From contig NW_013547007.1 in NCBI RefSeq assembly GCF_000711695.1, forward strand, positions 1-64,000: DNA of 64,000 nucleotides, written 5' to 3'. The notes under the pieces are model-generated. The model had not been told where the DNA came from and did no database searches. It saw nothing but the letters and a program-made list of their open reading frames with translations. Made by a program: the position numbers and the translations under genes. The DNA is from Tilletiaria anomala UBC 951 (taxonomy: Eukaryota; Basidiomycota; Exobasidiomycetes; Georgefischeriales; Tilletiariaceae). The stretch's first letter is position 1. Each line of letters begins with the position of its first letter. This document shows positions 23,656-35,800 of this stretch, piece by piece.

Positions 23656-26156
23656 ATGGCATCCCCATTCCCGGTAGCCTTGCCTGAGTCGGCGACGCGA
23701 AGGATCTCGCCGTCGACACCTTTGATGAAGGCCACTGCTCAGACCGCCGAAAAGGGTATCAAGATCACTCCCAACATTTCGTCCACGCCCCTCGCTCAGC
23801 GAACAGATGCAGAGAAGAACGTTTTGATTACTTCTGCTCTGCCGTATGTGAACAATGTCCCACATCTTGGCAACATCATCGGCTCCACGCTTTCGGCCGA
23901 CGTCTATGCCAGGTACTGCCGGACGCGCAACCGCAACACACTCTACATTTGTGGCACTGATGAGTACGGCACGGCGACAGAGACAAAGGCATTAGAGGAA
24001 GGCGTGGACCCGAAAACGCTGTGCGACAAATACCATGCACTCCATGTGCAGGTCTACAAATGGTTTGAAATTGGCTTCGACCACTTTGGAAGGACGACGA
24101 CAGCGAAGCAGACAGAGTAAGGCATACAATGTCGCGTGACACGTGACAATTCGCCCATTGAGCCTCTCCCATATTTCGAACAGAATTGCACAAGATATCT
24201 TCCTCAAGTTGAACGAGAATGGCTACTTGGAGGAACGAACGACAACACAATTGTTCTGTGAGAAGGACCAGCGCTTCCTAGCAGATCGATATGTCGAGGG
24301 TGTCTGCCCAAAATGCGGATACGATGTGAGTGATTCTGCAATCTTTCAATTTCATGTGTCCGTCTCTCGTTCCTATCCTTACGCTTGCTCGTGCTGCCCG
24401 TCCTCGGCTTCAGGACGCCCGAGGTGATCAATGCGACAAGTGTGGTCAAACCTATGATGCAATCGACCTCATCTCCCCACGCTGTAAGACGTGCTCCTCT
24501 CTGCCCATTAAGCGGGATTCAAAGCATATGTTCCTGCGCATCGACACTTTGCAGCCCTTGACCGAAGCGTGGGCGCGAAAAGAGAGCAAGGAAGGAGGCT
24601 GGAGCAGCAATAGCATCACGATCACCGAGAGCTGGTTCAAGGAAGGGCTCAGGCCGTTCAGCCTGACGCGCGACCTGAAGTGGGGCGTACCTGTCCCTCT
24701 TGAACAGATGAGGGGGAAAGTACTGTACGTCTGGTTCGACGCTCCGATTGGGTACCCCAGCATCACAGCCAACTACACGCCAGATTGGGAGCTGTGGTGG
24801 AAGAATCCGGATCAAGTGGCATTGCACCAATTCATGGGCAAGGACAACGTTCGCTTCCACACGGTCATCTTTCCTTCCTGCTTAATTGGCACGAAAGATT
24901 CGTGGACAAAGTTGCACCAGATCAGCACAACTGAGTATCTGCAATATGAAGGCGGCAAGTTCAGCAAAAGCCGAAATATCGGCGTCTTTGGCGACAAGGC
25001 GAGCGAAACTGGCATTCCGCCGAGTGTCTGGCGGTACTACCTTCTGCAGAACCGACCCGAGACGGCTGATAGCCAGTTTGCGTGGGGCGAGTTCATCAAC
25101 CGCAACAATGGCGAGCTGTTGGCGAATCTGGGCAACTTTGTCAACCGCATGCTCACCTTTGTTAGCAAAAAATATGGAGCTATGTTGCCCGAGGTGCCGA
25201 CGGAATTGCAGCAGGTGCAAGCAGGTGGGCGATACGATACCTTCGTCAACGACGTCAACGCGCTGCTCAAGGCTTACGTCGAGTACATGGAAGCAACGAA
25301 GCTCCGTGCCGGCTTGACAGTCGTCATGCAAATCTCCGCACGAGGAAACCTCTTCCTGTCGGAGTCAGGATTGGACAACAATCTTTTTGCCAACAGGCGA
25401 GCGGAGTGCGACGCCACCGTCCTGCTTTCCGTCAACCTAATTTACCTCCTCACCGCGCTCGTGCACCCTTTCATGCCCTCGACAGCGGACGAGATGCTGG
25501 CGCAGATCGATGCGCCGCCGCGTGCGCTACCCAGGCCCAGCGAGTGGTCTCGCTCTGAAGCTGCTGGGGACACTGTGACGCTCGACTTGCTCGCAGGGCA
25601 CCGTATTGGCCAGCCGAAACATCTGTTCAAGAAGATCGACGAAAAGAAGGAGCAAGAGTGGCGCGAACAGTTCGGCGGTGGTGCTGGTGCCTCATCTTCC
25701 CAAGAAGATGCGCAGGTGCTTAGCAAGAGCAAAGCTGCGAAGTTGGCAAAGCAGGCGCGCAAGGCCGCTGCTGCCGTCTCCGGTGGTGCTGGTGGTGACA
25801 GCAGCAAAGTAGCTTTGTCAGCGTCTTCAAAAAAACAGGGGCAACAGGGGAAAGTAGAGCAAACACCCGAGATGGAAGCGCTCTCGAAGAAGATCGAAGA
25901 GCAGGCTAAGCTTGTTCGCAGCGTCAAGGAAGATGCAAAGAAGGCGGATGCATCCGATGACGTGAAAGCGAAGGTTGAGAACGAGGTACAAGCTTTGCTT
26001 CAGCTCAAGTAAGTTATCTTGCTGACTTCATTCTTAAGTGCTGCGCAGCTGCTGACAGCGTTAACCTGGACCGATTCTCCCATTCACAGGACCGAATACA
26101 AGGAGCTCACGGAACAGGTTGGCAAGCTAGTACTGGAAGACGGCACGAGTGCGTAG
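23656..26156 (+). CDS. mes1: Cytosolic methionyl-tRNA synthetase with C-terminal WHEP domain
   Basis: Exons 23656-24116, 24184-24325, 24414-26008 and 26090-26156 give 754 residues. The class I core starts at [20 protein letters not shown] (HLGN, the HIGH motif, from residue 70). Next come [14 protein letters not shown] and the Cys-rich zinc insertion split by intron 2 (CPKCGYD, CDKCGQ, RCKTC). Then [26 protein letters not shown], and KFSKSRN, a KMSKS variant. The anticodon-binding helical domain includes [17 protein letters not shown] Lys/Ala-rich linker leads to a WHEP-type helical hairpin ([20 protein letters not shown], then [15 protein letters not shown]) completed by the last 67-nt exon. 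It charges initiator and elongator tRNA-Met in the cytosol. The N-terminus is too short for the GST-like domain of yeast Mes1. No mitochondrial targeting signal is obvious. Confidence 0.95.
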
Positions 26157-26252
26157 CTAGATTTCACTTTGGTTTCTTGTATCCTACACCCGAACAAGGG
26201 GAACAAGGGGACGCGATAGTGATTCCAAACGTTATATTGTTCATCGCGCTGG

Positions 26253-26946
26253 CTAATAACCGCCTAGCGTGCTCCTATCGAGCAATTCGGCAATATCCTT
26301 TCTCCATCGTATCCCCTCCTTCGCCTCTTTAAGCGAAACCCACTTGCGCTGCCTCTCTCTGCTCTCTGGCCATACCGCCGAGGAACTGTTGCTGTCTTTG
26401 ATCTCGAACTCGTGCGCAGTGTAGATCGCACGAGGCACGAACGCCGGCGAGAGCGGGTCCGCGGAGGGACTGAACTTGTGCGGCTTGTGGTCTGCTACCA
26501 TGTTACTCCTTAACAACGACGGTTCAAGTCCACTTGAATCGACTGGGGCTGAATGATGGTTTGAAGGTGCGGGTCGAAGTCCGGCTGCCAGATGCGATGG
26601 GTGAGTTGTAGCATATTGATTGCGACAATAGAAGTAACAGAGGGAGGGGGAAATTGTTCATACTCCCCTACCACTAAAGAATGAATGACCTGTACTACTC
26701 ACCCTCTTCCCACATTTCACGGATAGCCGCTTCGCTTGAGCTCTCCCCCGCTTCCACTCCTCCCTTGGGAAGCACATACAGTCCATCGTGTTTGCGAGAG
26801 GTGACGAGACAAATCTGCAAGTCGCCTTGTGGTCGCGACTGCGATTGCACGCTGTCGTAGCGGTACGGAATGGCGACAGCCACATGGCGCGGTTGGATGG
26901 CGTTGGTTTTGGCCTTGGATTTAGCTGTGGGAGTTGCGCTCGACAT
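26253..26946 (-). CDS. Nudix hydrolase, diphosphoinositol polyphosphate phosphohydrolase type (Aps1/DDP1-like)
   Basis: Two exons, 26946-26703 and 26584-26253, give 191 residues. The Nudix core is VAVAIPYRYDS, ICLVTSRKHDGLYVLPKGG and the Nudix box GGVEAGESSSEAAIREMWEE completed by AGL across the intron. This fits G-x5-E-x7-R-E-U-x-E-E-x-G-U with all catalytic glutamates present. LPKGG and the SRKHDGLYV run before the box are typical of enzymes that cleave inositol pyrophosphates and diadenosine polyphosphates. After a disordered linker (about 95-120) the C-terminus has EFEIKD and RKWVSLKEAKEGIRW. It probably lowers 5-InsP7 in the cytosol and so touches phosphate and polyphosphate signalling. 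The intron lies inside the Nudix box with phase 1, which supports the model. It converges on the MetRS gene with a gap under 100 bp. Confidence 0.88.
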
Positions 26947-27475
26947 AGTTTACACTTTACTTTCACAATCGGCTGGTCCCAATTTACTCCGAGCCACCGT
27001 CATCGTCCATCCATTAAGAAGCAGAAAGCTGGGATGCAAGCAGCGTCAATGGTCAGACAGATCAAAGAACCAGATGCTAAGGGTTGTTACCCATCGAGTC
27101 CTGTGTAGACAGTGACTGAACCATATCCAACCGAATTAGTTACATAAGCGATATCCACCATATGACCTCATCGAACACCGTAACACACGCAAATCAATCA
27201 ATCAGAATCCAGCTCATCCTACGGCTCACAAAACATGGTCTGGAGCCAATCCATCGTCAGTTTTTTGTTCACATCTGTGATGAAGTTTCTGAGTGAAACG
27301 GGTTAAATGAAGCAAGGTGCCTTCTTACGGCCAAGCGTTGCTGTTGGTTGCCGGAAGATAACTGTGACCGTTTCTTTGAACGGTAAAGCAGCAGGACGAC
27401 GCCAGTGCTCCAACTGGATCAAGGGCAGCGCTACCCCACATGTGCTCCACTTGGACGCGCAAAGAGGGTGGCATC
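26947..27475. promoter_or_regulatory. Divergent promoter between the Nudix and GH5 genes
   Basis: 529 bp between divergent starts. No coding signal. A TTACATAAG sequence occurs near 27140, similar to one near 8270; no function is claimed. Confidence 0.35.
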
Positions 27476-29186
27476 ATGAACAAGGTGAAGCTTTAATTAA
27501 GCCTTGGGTCTGACGCTTGCTGAAGACCCCTTTCTCTGTGTGCTCTAGCTGCTGAGAAAAGTTGGCTCCAAGTTGCAGCAAGTCGATATCGGTCAGAAGC
27601 AAGGTGCTTCAGCAAGTCCCGCCAGCGCGTCATTTGACATTACAGCCGTCAGCGGCTTGCCTTCCCAGGTGCTCCATTATCGCTTCCGGAAGCAGCGTGG
27701 TGTCAATCTAGGCTCCTGGTTCTCCCTTGAAACATGGCTCACGCCGTCACTCTTCGCCGGTATCGACGGTGCCAAAAGCGAATTCGATCTGGTCAGCAGC
27801 TCTTCTGGCGGCAAGCTCTCTTCACAAGATGTATCCGCACGCTTGAATCATCACTGGGGAAATTTCATCAACGATGGAGACTGGATATGGATTAAGGAAC
27901 ATGGAATTAACACCGTTCGCCTGCCCATCGCATACTTTCATTTCCTGCCAGCCGTCGCACCGCATTTGATGCAAGGCACAGAATACGAACCGTACGCCGC
28001 CATCTACGAGCCTGCCTGGGGACACGTCAAGCGAGCGATCGAGACGGCAGGGAGGTATAGCATCGGAGTAATGGTCGACCTGCACGGCTGTCCCGGTGCA
28101 CAAGGTACAGACGGCCACACGGGTCTGTCGAACGGCAGCGCAGGTATGTGGGACGGATCTCGCGCTTCCTTCAACCAAGCTCGCACAATCGAAATTCTGG
28201 TTGAGCTCATCCGAGCTATTGGCTCATATGAAAATGTGATCGGCCTAGAGCTAATGAACGAGCCGAGGAATAGTGGCCGCCTAGCAGGCTTTTATGATGA
28301 AGCCATCCATGCGATCCGTGGGTGCTCGCCAGATCCAAAAGTTGCAAGCCTGCCGCTTTACTTGAGCGACAGTTGGGATTTGAACTACTACAGCGCAAAA
28401 TTCGGCTCCTCAAGGCAAAAGGGAGGCCCTGCAAACATGCTTGTCATTGATCACCACTTGTACCGTGTCTTCACGCCGCAAGACGCGGCCAAGAGCTCCA
28501 GCGATCACGCTAAGGGCTGTCGACACGGCGGCGGCACGGCGCAATGGATGAAAGACATGGCTGCGAAAGCAGACGGGAATATCGTCATCGGCGAATGGTC
28601 TAGCGCGCTGCACCACATCTCGTTCCGTGGTGGCGATCACCAAGCGCAGCAAAAAGACTGGGGACACAGCCAATTGGACATGTACGAGAAGCACTGTGCA
28701 GGGTACTATTTCTGGACACTCAAGAAGGAGGGCAACAAGGACCTCGGATGGTGCCTGTACTCTGCCATTGAGCAAGGCGTGCTACCCTCCAACTTGGCGA
28801 TGTTCGCACTGGGCAGCGGCCGCAACCAGCACCAGTCGCGCGAGGAACTCGAGCGAGTCGGTGTGCAGGAGTGTCAGAGCAAGTTCGGAGGACACAAGGC
28901 TTACTGGCGAAAGCATGGCGGCAGCGGCAGTGCTGAGGGCGGGCCCTACGAGCACTGGCGCTATGAAGCAGGCTTCCAGGCTGGTTGGGTTGACAGCCTG
29001 GATTTTTGGTTTGCGTCGCAGTGGAGTGGTGGAGAAGACCATCAGCTGATTGGATACAAGCACAACCTCATGCTGCTTCGCCTGGCGCAGCATGCCAGGG
29101 AGAAAGGAGGGAGCAGGTTCGGGTGGGAATTCGAGCATGGGTTCAACGCTGCGCTTCAGGCTTTTGATGGGTACATCCGCAGATGA
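27476..29186 (+). CDS. Glycoside hydrolase family 5 glucanase, intracellular type
   Basis: Exon 1 is nine bases (27476-27484, MNK). Exon 2 (27549-29186) continues in phase 0 for 548 residues. The GH5 barrel begins at RFRKQRGVNLGSWFSLETWL. It includes WIKEHGINTVRLPIAYFHFL, VMVDLHGCPGAQ, IGLELMNEPRN with the acid/base Glu near residue 241, LVIDHHLYRVF, and IVIGEWSSAL with the nucleophile Glu near residue 351. GYYFWTLKKEG follows. The ending (AHQ-rich helix, then HGFNAALQAFDGYIRR) resembles the cytosolic fungal GH5 proteins related to yeast YBR056W rather than secreted Exg1. There is no signal peptide or anchor. The likely reaction is hydrolysis of beta-1,3-glucosidic bonds or of a glucoside such as a steryl or sphingoid glucoside; the exact substrate cannot be read from sequence. 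The 9-nt first exon is inferred from an in-frame ATG next to a GTGAAG donor. Confidence 0.87.
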
Positions 29187-29386
29187 ACCATGGAGGTTGC
29201 TACCTTGCTACGATAGTCCATGGTCGCCCATAGGATCTCCCTCATTCGCTCGACCACGTCGTGGGTTGCTTGCTTTCAAGCGCAGGCAAACAAATCTTGG
29301 CCGAGTCCACTCTTGTGACCTATTCTCTCGAAGTTTCCCAAATACATCATAGTCCGCATAATGTAGCATAATCCCGTCGCAAATGT
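29187..29386. other. 3' flank of the GH5 gene
   Basis: 200 bp between the GH5 stop and the C-terminal end of a possible minus-strand remnant. No other feature seen. Confidence 0.3.
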
Positions 29387-30230
29387 CTAATTCCCATGAA
29401 GCTCTCGAGCGCGTCGATGGAGCGACTCCTCCTCCCAGTGCCGTCTTGACCACCAGGAATGGTGCCAGTCGCGGTTCTCACATTCTGCAGCGTACGCCTT
29501 CGTTGGATGTTTAATGCTCATCGCTTCAGAGAACTCCGGACGGAAAAGATCGTACCCTTGGAAGGACATCAAGTACCTTCCGCACGTATGGTCAGCTAAG
29601 GACTCCTATCTCCAGCTGGTCTGCATGGACCTCGAGAGACTTTCAGCGTCCCCCAGCCAGAGTATCGCTGCCCATGGGCAGGTGTCGAAGACGTAGAACC
29701 GCACGCGCAATAATGGCTCGGTATCTGATGCTGGGTGATTTCCAGTTGGGATTTGCCGAGTTTAGGTTCGGCCAGCGGTAGTGGCGTGAGACTCGTTGCC
29801 ACCTTCACGTGAGCAACGGCGCAGTAACTGGCGTCCTCTAGCCTCTCATCATTATGATTGCTACGTACAGCATGCGCGCACCCGTGAAAATCATCTTGTT
29901 GAGCTTGGCAGCTGAGATATGACTCGAACAGAGATGATGAAGTATCTGCTACCAGGTCAGCGTTGCTGCCCAATCACTTACTTGTCCGCTAAGACCCATT
30001 CCGTCGAGAACATTCCAATGTACATCTGCGGGAGCATAGTCGACCATATCAATGTTTCGATAATGTAGAACCTCACCCGAAAACCCGATTCCGGATCCTT
30101 TTCTAGTCGCTTTTGTGCATGGATTGTGCCGGGCTCGGGTTTGCACTCCGGAGGTGGCATGAGGCTCGTCGGTACCTTCACGTCCGCAACAACAAAATGC
30201 TTGACGTACTCCCGTTCGCCCCTATTTTAA
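29387..30230 (-). pseudogene. Two diverged tandem copies of an unrecognised coding segment
   Basis: On the minus strand two segments share a pattern. The upstream copy (about 30230-29980) reads REYVKHFVVADVKVPTSLMP ... RVRFYIIETLIW. The downstream copy (about 29850-29610) reads RLEDASYCAVAHVKVATSLT ... RVRFYVFDTCPW, and the same frame continues to a coding-looking end (YLMSFQGYDLFRPEFSEAM ... SLHRRARELHGN) that stops at 29387. In the downstream copy the first part and the RVRFY part lie in different frames, and a TAG interrupts the frame near 29608. The upstream copy ends at a good donor (ACAAGTAAGT near 29984). This could be one gene with two repeats and unrecognised introns, or a tandem duplicate now decaying. 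I recognise no family. Confidence 0.3.
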
Positions 30231-31059
30231 GCACCGAAAACACTTGACCCTAGTCTCAATGGTGGCATAATGGGGTGCAGCGTCAATTTGGCGCGGTTTG
30301 CAAATTCTCTCGACAAGACTGGATGGGAACTTGTCGTGGCGATCACAACCATTGTCCACACATCGTTGATGCGCGTCGGCATCGTAAGTGGTGCTAGGGG
30401 GAATATGGCGATGCTAGATTGAGTTTGGGATGAAATGTGATTGGAGGCCGCGGTGGGGATGTTGGTCCGGGTGGGGTGATGGAACTCATCGTCAAAGCAT
30501 CGTCAACCTCCCCCTTGATCCAGGCCTCGCTTGTGGAGCTCTGATATATGGAAAGCAAGTAGCCACGGCGGATATTAAGCAGGTAACCTGCGGAGTCAGA
30601 TTCAGAGATATAGAAGTTGCTTAAAACCCAAGTTCTGCAGTAAGATTCGCAATTCAGAGCATTCAGACGGAGGGAATGGGGCGCTATTAGCATGACCATT
30701 GGAGTCCAGACGTGAAAATGTGCGATATTGACAATCTCGGCGTCTTGATTCCCTGCAGAGCTCGGCATCTTAAACCGCTCCCACAAGCACCAGCACGACG
30801 GCTTTTAAAATATTGAATGAACACCCTAGTCAGATTAGCACAACACCACATCTCTGTTCACCAATCACGCCTGCTTGTTGTGTCCTGCCCTCGCATCTGC
30901 AACTCTCCCCGGCTACAAAGAAACACGCCGCTGCCTGCCACGGCGGGAAAGCCGTGCGACAGTCCACCGGGGGGCCTCTCATGCATGGAGCGCCTCCATT
31001 GCAGCACATGATTGCAAGTCGATAGTAGCGTCCTTGCCGGACCGCCTACGATATTCAAG
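30231..31059. other. Gene-free interval upstream of the NUP42-like gene
   Basis: About 830 bp. A 130-residue open frame on the minus strand (30394-30786) shows no domain and no splice partners and is not called. The right end should carry the promoter of the nucleoporin gene. Confidence 0.3.
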
Positions 31060-32752
31060 ATGGTCGTATGTCAATACTGGAAGCGAGGCCAGTGCCGCTT
31101 TGGAAATCAGTGCTTCAACGATGTGAGTCCATGTGCCTTCTTCCGAGGCCCTCGCGAGTGCTAACTCTCGCTGCTACGGCTCGGTGTAGCACTTTGAGAA
31201 TGGGTCAAATGCCTCTCCTGTAGCGGGCGGCGACGGTGGAAGCGGCACACGCCCTCCCGCTATTTTTGGGCAACCTGCCTTTGGGGGAAGCAATACACCC
31301 GGGGGAAGAGGTCGTGCAAGCGCATTCGGCAACATGTCTGCAAGTTTCAATGGGAGTAACAACAATGGTTCAGCGGCTTCAATGTCTGCTAACTTTGCCA
31401 ATGCAGCACCTGGCGGGCTGGCCATTCCCTCCACCCGACCGGGTCAAATCGCTTTGACAGCCGATGGAATCCGAGAGGAAGCACTTCCAGCTAATCGCCC
31501 AGTATGGAGGCTATCGATGTTTGGCCCAGCAAAGTACGAGCCCAACCTGGTAGCCGGCATGGATGTCAGCCAGGAGGAGATGCGCCTCAAGGCTTATGAA
31601 GCCAACAAGCTCGGTCCCCAAGCGCAGAGTGCGTATGCATCCGAAGAGGCCAGTCTGGCAGCTCAGATAGACCAAACTCTGCAGCAGATCGCAACGAATC
31701 CTCAGACAGCCCTGCAACAAGCTGAGAAGAATCGGCCACAGGACACGCCAACTGCATCTGCGTTCGGCGCCCGTGCCGCGGGGGCTGTGGCTCCTGCATC
31801 AGCATTCGCCGGCACTTCGAGCGGGACGTCTGCATTCGGGCAACCATCTGCATTCAGCACTTCAGCCGCCAAGACGACAGGGAGCGCCTTTGGACAGACG
31901 TCAGCATTCGGTAAGCCAACGGCGTTCGGCAGCTCGAGCGCATTCGGCGCCCAGCAGCCCTCCACATCAGCATTCGGCCAACCTTCTGCATTTGGCCAGA
32001 CCTCTGCATTTGGAGAGTCAGCTGGCGCGCAACCAGAGTCAGCTTTTGGCCAGCCATCTGGGCTCAGCTCATCTGCGGTTCAGCCGGCTTCAGCGTTTGG
32101 AAGCACCGGCGCCTTTGGAGCCCAAGCACCCAAGCCATCCTTCGGCAGCACCAGTACCTTTGGTGCATCGAGTGCATTTGGCTCGCAGCAGTCTGCATCG
32201 CAGTCGGCTTTTGGCAGCACGCAAGTATTTGGAACGCAAGCGCAGGACCCTGGCACAACAACCGCGTTCGGACAACCTGCAACAGGTCTTTCGGGATCTG
32301 CATTTGGGCAGACATCAGCTTTCGGAGCTCCACAGCAAAACAGCTCAAGTGCCTTTGGGCAACAGAGCGCCTTTGCGGCTGCAGCGGGACCTGGAGCCGC
32401 CCACGCTCAGCAGCCCATATCAGCATTTGGCCCATCGGCCTTTGGAACTGGTTCTTCAGGAAGCGCGTTTGGATTACAATCTGCACAAAGCAGTGCATTT
32501 GGTCTATCAACCCAGCCGAGTGCTTTTGGCGCTTTCGGCACTCGAACTGACGCAGTGGGCACTTCGAGCGCTTTTGGTTCCGCGTTCGGCGCAGGAGTGA
32601 ACACAGCTACAGTTATCGAGGGTGCAGACCTTTTCTCGCATTTCGCGCCGAAAGAGGAGGACTTGCCCGCGGAGGCGCTGACAGCATTCAAGGCAGATGC
32701 TTTCGCCTGGGGCGAGATTCCGGTGGCTGAACCACCGATCAGTGTGCGGTGA
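31060..32752 (+). CDS. nup42: CCCH zinc-finger FG nucleoporin, NUP42/AMO1-like
   Basis: Exon 1 (31060-31122) and exon 2 (31190-32752) join in phase 0 for 541 residues. Residues 4-22 form a CCCH finger (C-x7-C-x5-C-x3-H: VCQYWKRGQCRFGNQC, then FNDH), with the intron between its last Cys and His. A conserved middle region follows (RPVWRLSMFGPAKYEPNL, then a helix with DVSQEEMRLKAYEANK). From about residue 170 to 440 there are over 30 FG units, mostly SAFG or SAFGQ. The C-terminus (LFSHFAPKEEDLPAEAL, AFKADAFAWGEIPVAEPP) is the segment that in Nup42 binds Gle1. The protein should sit on the cytoplasmic side of the nuclear pore, aiding mRNA export by the Dbp5/Gle1 system. The FG region is repetitive at DNA level (GCATTTGG variants) and likely variable in length. 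Confidence 0.88.
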
Positions 32753-32850
32753 TACACCCATCTTTTGCTTCAAAATCGTTCCTGAATGCGCTTTGCACAC
32801 AATTGTAAAGGTACATACATGCTTAACTTTGTATTGGTACAAGGCGATGA

Positions 32851-35800
32851 TTAAACCACGCCTTCGAGGATTCTTGGCGACGATGGCTCTGCGATGTCCC
32901 GACGACAATGAGGACATGTTCTAACAGTCTTCAAGAGCCTACTGGCGCAGCTGTCATGGAAGCTAAGAGAGCGATCATTGTCAACGCCTAGCATATTACG
33001 CGTAGCTGTCGACTCCACTCACATGTGCAAGCAAGGGAAGATGCACGCCATCTGATCAGGGCGAAATTGCATCTGACAGATCGTGCAGCGGTCCACCCTG
33101 AGGCCCGTGACACTAAGCTTTTGCTTAATCTTGCCATCCTTCGTCCTGCGACGACTGACGAGCTCCACTTTGGCTACTGGCAGCTCTGCAATTTCCTCTG
33201 CTGTTGCACGCGTCTCTACCGCGGGCCCAAGAAACTCGCCTAAGGCAGCCAAGGCTTCGTAGTGATCGCCGTCCTGCTCGAGCCTGCTTGCGAGTACATC
33301 CAAGTCCGTGAATCCTAGTGAAGCCTCCCGGCGGGGGGACGCTCGGATTGTCCCTTGTCCACCGCCATCTTCCTCGGTGTGCATCGAAGCCAATCCTCCA
33401 TCAGACACAGTGTCACATGCATCCGCATGGCCATTAGGCGCCGACGCATTCCTCGATGTAGATCCGGGCGAGACTTGCACAGACGGCGCTTGGCGAAAAG
33501 GTGGTTGCGCTAACGGACGCCTCTGTCCACCTGTCGAAGGCAAGCGGAGGGGAGCGACAGGTGGGATGCTCTCGGGTATGGGTATTGGAGGATCAACAGG
33601 CACAGGTGGGAGCGCTCTGCAATGAAAGCCAGCTGAAACCCGTGTATGCAAAGGGTCTCCGTCACTGTCAGAGTCATCTGGTTGACGCCGTCCATACTGC
33701 CTTGATGGCGTCGGTCTCAAAACGGCTTCGCGATTATTCGGACGGCTCCTCAGGCGCAAAGAGCGCTGCCAGGTGATCATTGCACGTCCAATCTCATCCG
33801 CGCTGTCAGACGTATGTGAAGCCCGAGTGATCGCGTCCGACTGACCGCTTTGCCCGTCCCCGTAATCCTGCTCGTGGTGTTCGCGATCCGGAACGGCGAC
33901 AAGAGTGGCACGGTTCAGCACACTGGAGGGAAGCGCACCGGCAGAGTCAGAAGCGACATCGAGATCGACGACGCGCGCGTCATTAGCTGCTTGACCCGCA
34001 TTGATGACAGCTGTAAAGTTCCGCCTGTCCGCCGAATCCGGGTCTTCCGAGCTTGTGCTTGCGGACGGGGGCAGAGCGAGGCTTGGTGGGGCCAGATAGC
34101 TGGGTGACGAAGCTTGTTCCATCAGTGGACTTAGCGCCGACGGGTCGCTCGATATACTTGACCTGCTCCCATTGTAGCCCTCAATTATTGCATCGATCGT
34201 GGAAGTCCCTGAAAAGCGGAAGGAACCTTGCGCGGGGCTCGGCGCCAGGCGATCTGTAAGCGTGGCAGAAGGAGGTCCAGGCGATACCGGCTGTGCAACT
34301 GTGGGGCCCTGCTGACCAACGAGTCGTTGCAGCGCATCAGTGCGGGGCGAGACCAGTGGGTTTGCACTTGCTACTGCTTGCTGTTGATGCATCCCTCCCA
34401 AGTTCTGCTCCCATTTGGATACCATCGCGGAGACCCTACTGCCTGCTTGGCCTGGGAAGAGGACCGCGCCGACTCGACGGTTACTCTCCTTGTGGTTCAG
34501 CACGTGGTCGGGCTCAATCGGATCCTGCAAAGACCGCCTCTCCTCAGGAACGATGTAAACAAGCCAGCTTGGAGTCGGAGACGTTGGAGGGAAATGTCGC
34601 GTCGCCTCTGTCACTTTCGGAAGTCTGCCTTCTTTGGGTAAAGGCGCAACGACGGAGCGATGGTTCAGGAACGGCACTGGCCTCCCGGCGCTCGAAGAGA
34701 CCGGGTTCGAGTGTGGCAACCTCCTATCATCCACCTTTTCCTTTACGACTTCATCTTCATATTTCTCTTCCGTGGATCCAGCTCTTGATGCTGTAGGAGC
34801 TAGCCCACTTCCGCTTGCAGCAGTCAACATGCGCTCCAGAGAGCTGAGCGAATCACCTGCCGAGTAGGCTGTGGAAGGCACATAACTCTCTGCATGGGCA
34901 GCCCTGGTTTTTGCAATGCCTTCCAATACCTCGTTACGCGCAGAAATTTCGGGGAACGGAGAGGTAACCTGCGTCGCAGTAGCTGCATGCCCGAGCCCCA
35001 GGGGTGGCTGCGGGGTGATCGGCGCATGAGGGGTCCACGTTTGCCAGCGGGTGGGACGTATACGCTGCAGGAAATTGGCGCGTGCGTCTGCGCTTGCTCG
35101 CGAAAGAGCCAGGGCAGAAGGGCCGAGAGGCACCGCGGCAGTAGCGTTTGGAGCGAAGAGTGCGCTGAGGCGATCGGAGATGGATGTTTGATTCGTCGAC
35201 GGTGCTGGTAGCGGCTGTACCTGCAGTACAGGGAGCTGTTGAGGTGACTTCCCCTTCCCTTTTCTTGTGACGCTTTCTTCTACTGCACTGAAATCACAAC
35301 TGCTGTCCGAGCCAGTCGCCTCAAATTGCCCGGCGCGACTGGGATGATTGAGCTCGTTGCCGGCCAGCTGAAGAGCCTCGGCGGCATGTTTGATGCTGAT
35401 GGGGACGATGCGATCGACACCGATGTCACGCTTCTTACCCTTGTCGATGCACCTCGGTGGTGGAGGGGGTGGCGCGCATGGGTCCTCGGGAATTTCTACT
35501 CGCGCCCCGGCGACGGGAGGTGCACGAGGCAGCATCGCGGACTCTAGACTCAGATGATTGAGCCTGGAGTGCGATGTGGGCAGCACGATGGGCAAAAGAC
35601 CATGAGTTTCTGGTCTTGGCTTTTCGGCTGGTTCAAGTGGGTCGGCTGGAGGCGGGCCAGACCTTGAAGAGATCTCATGGGCGCCCGCTACGCTGATGCT
35701 GCTATCGCTCTGGATGTCATCGATGGAGGATGAATCCGACGAAGACGAATACGCAGCGCCACCACGCGATCTTCCGAGCACGAGGGGAGGAGGCGCCCTT

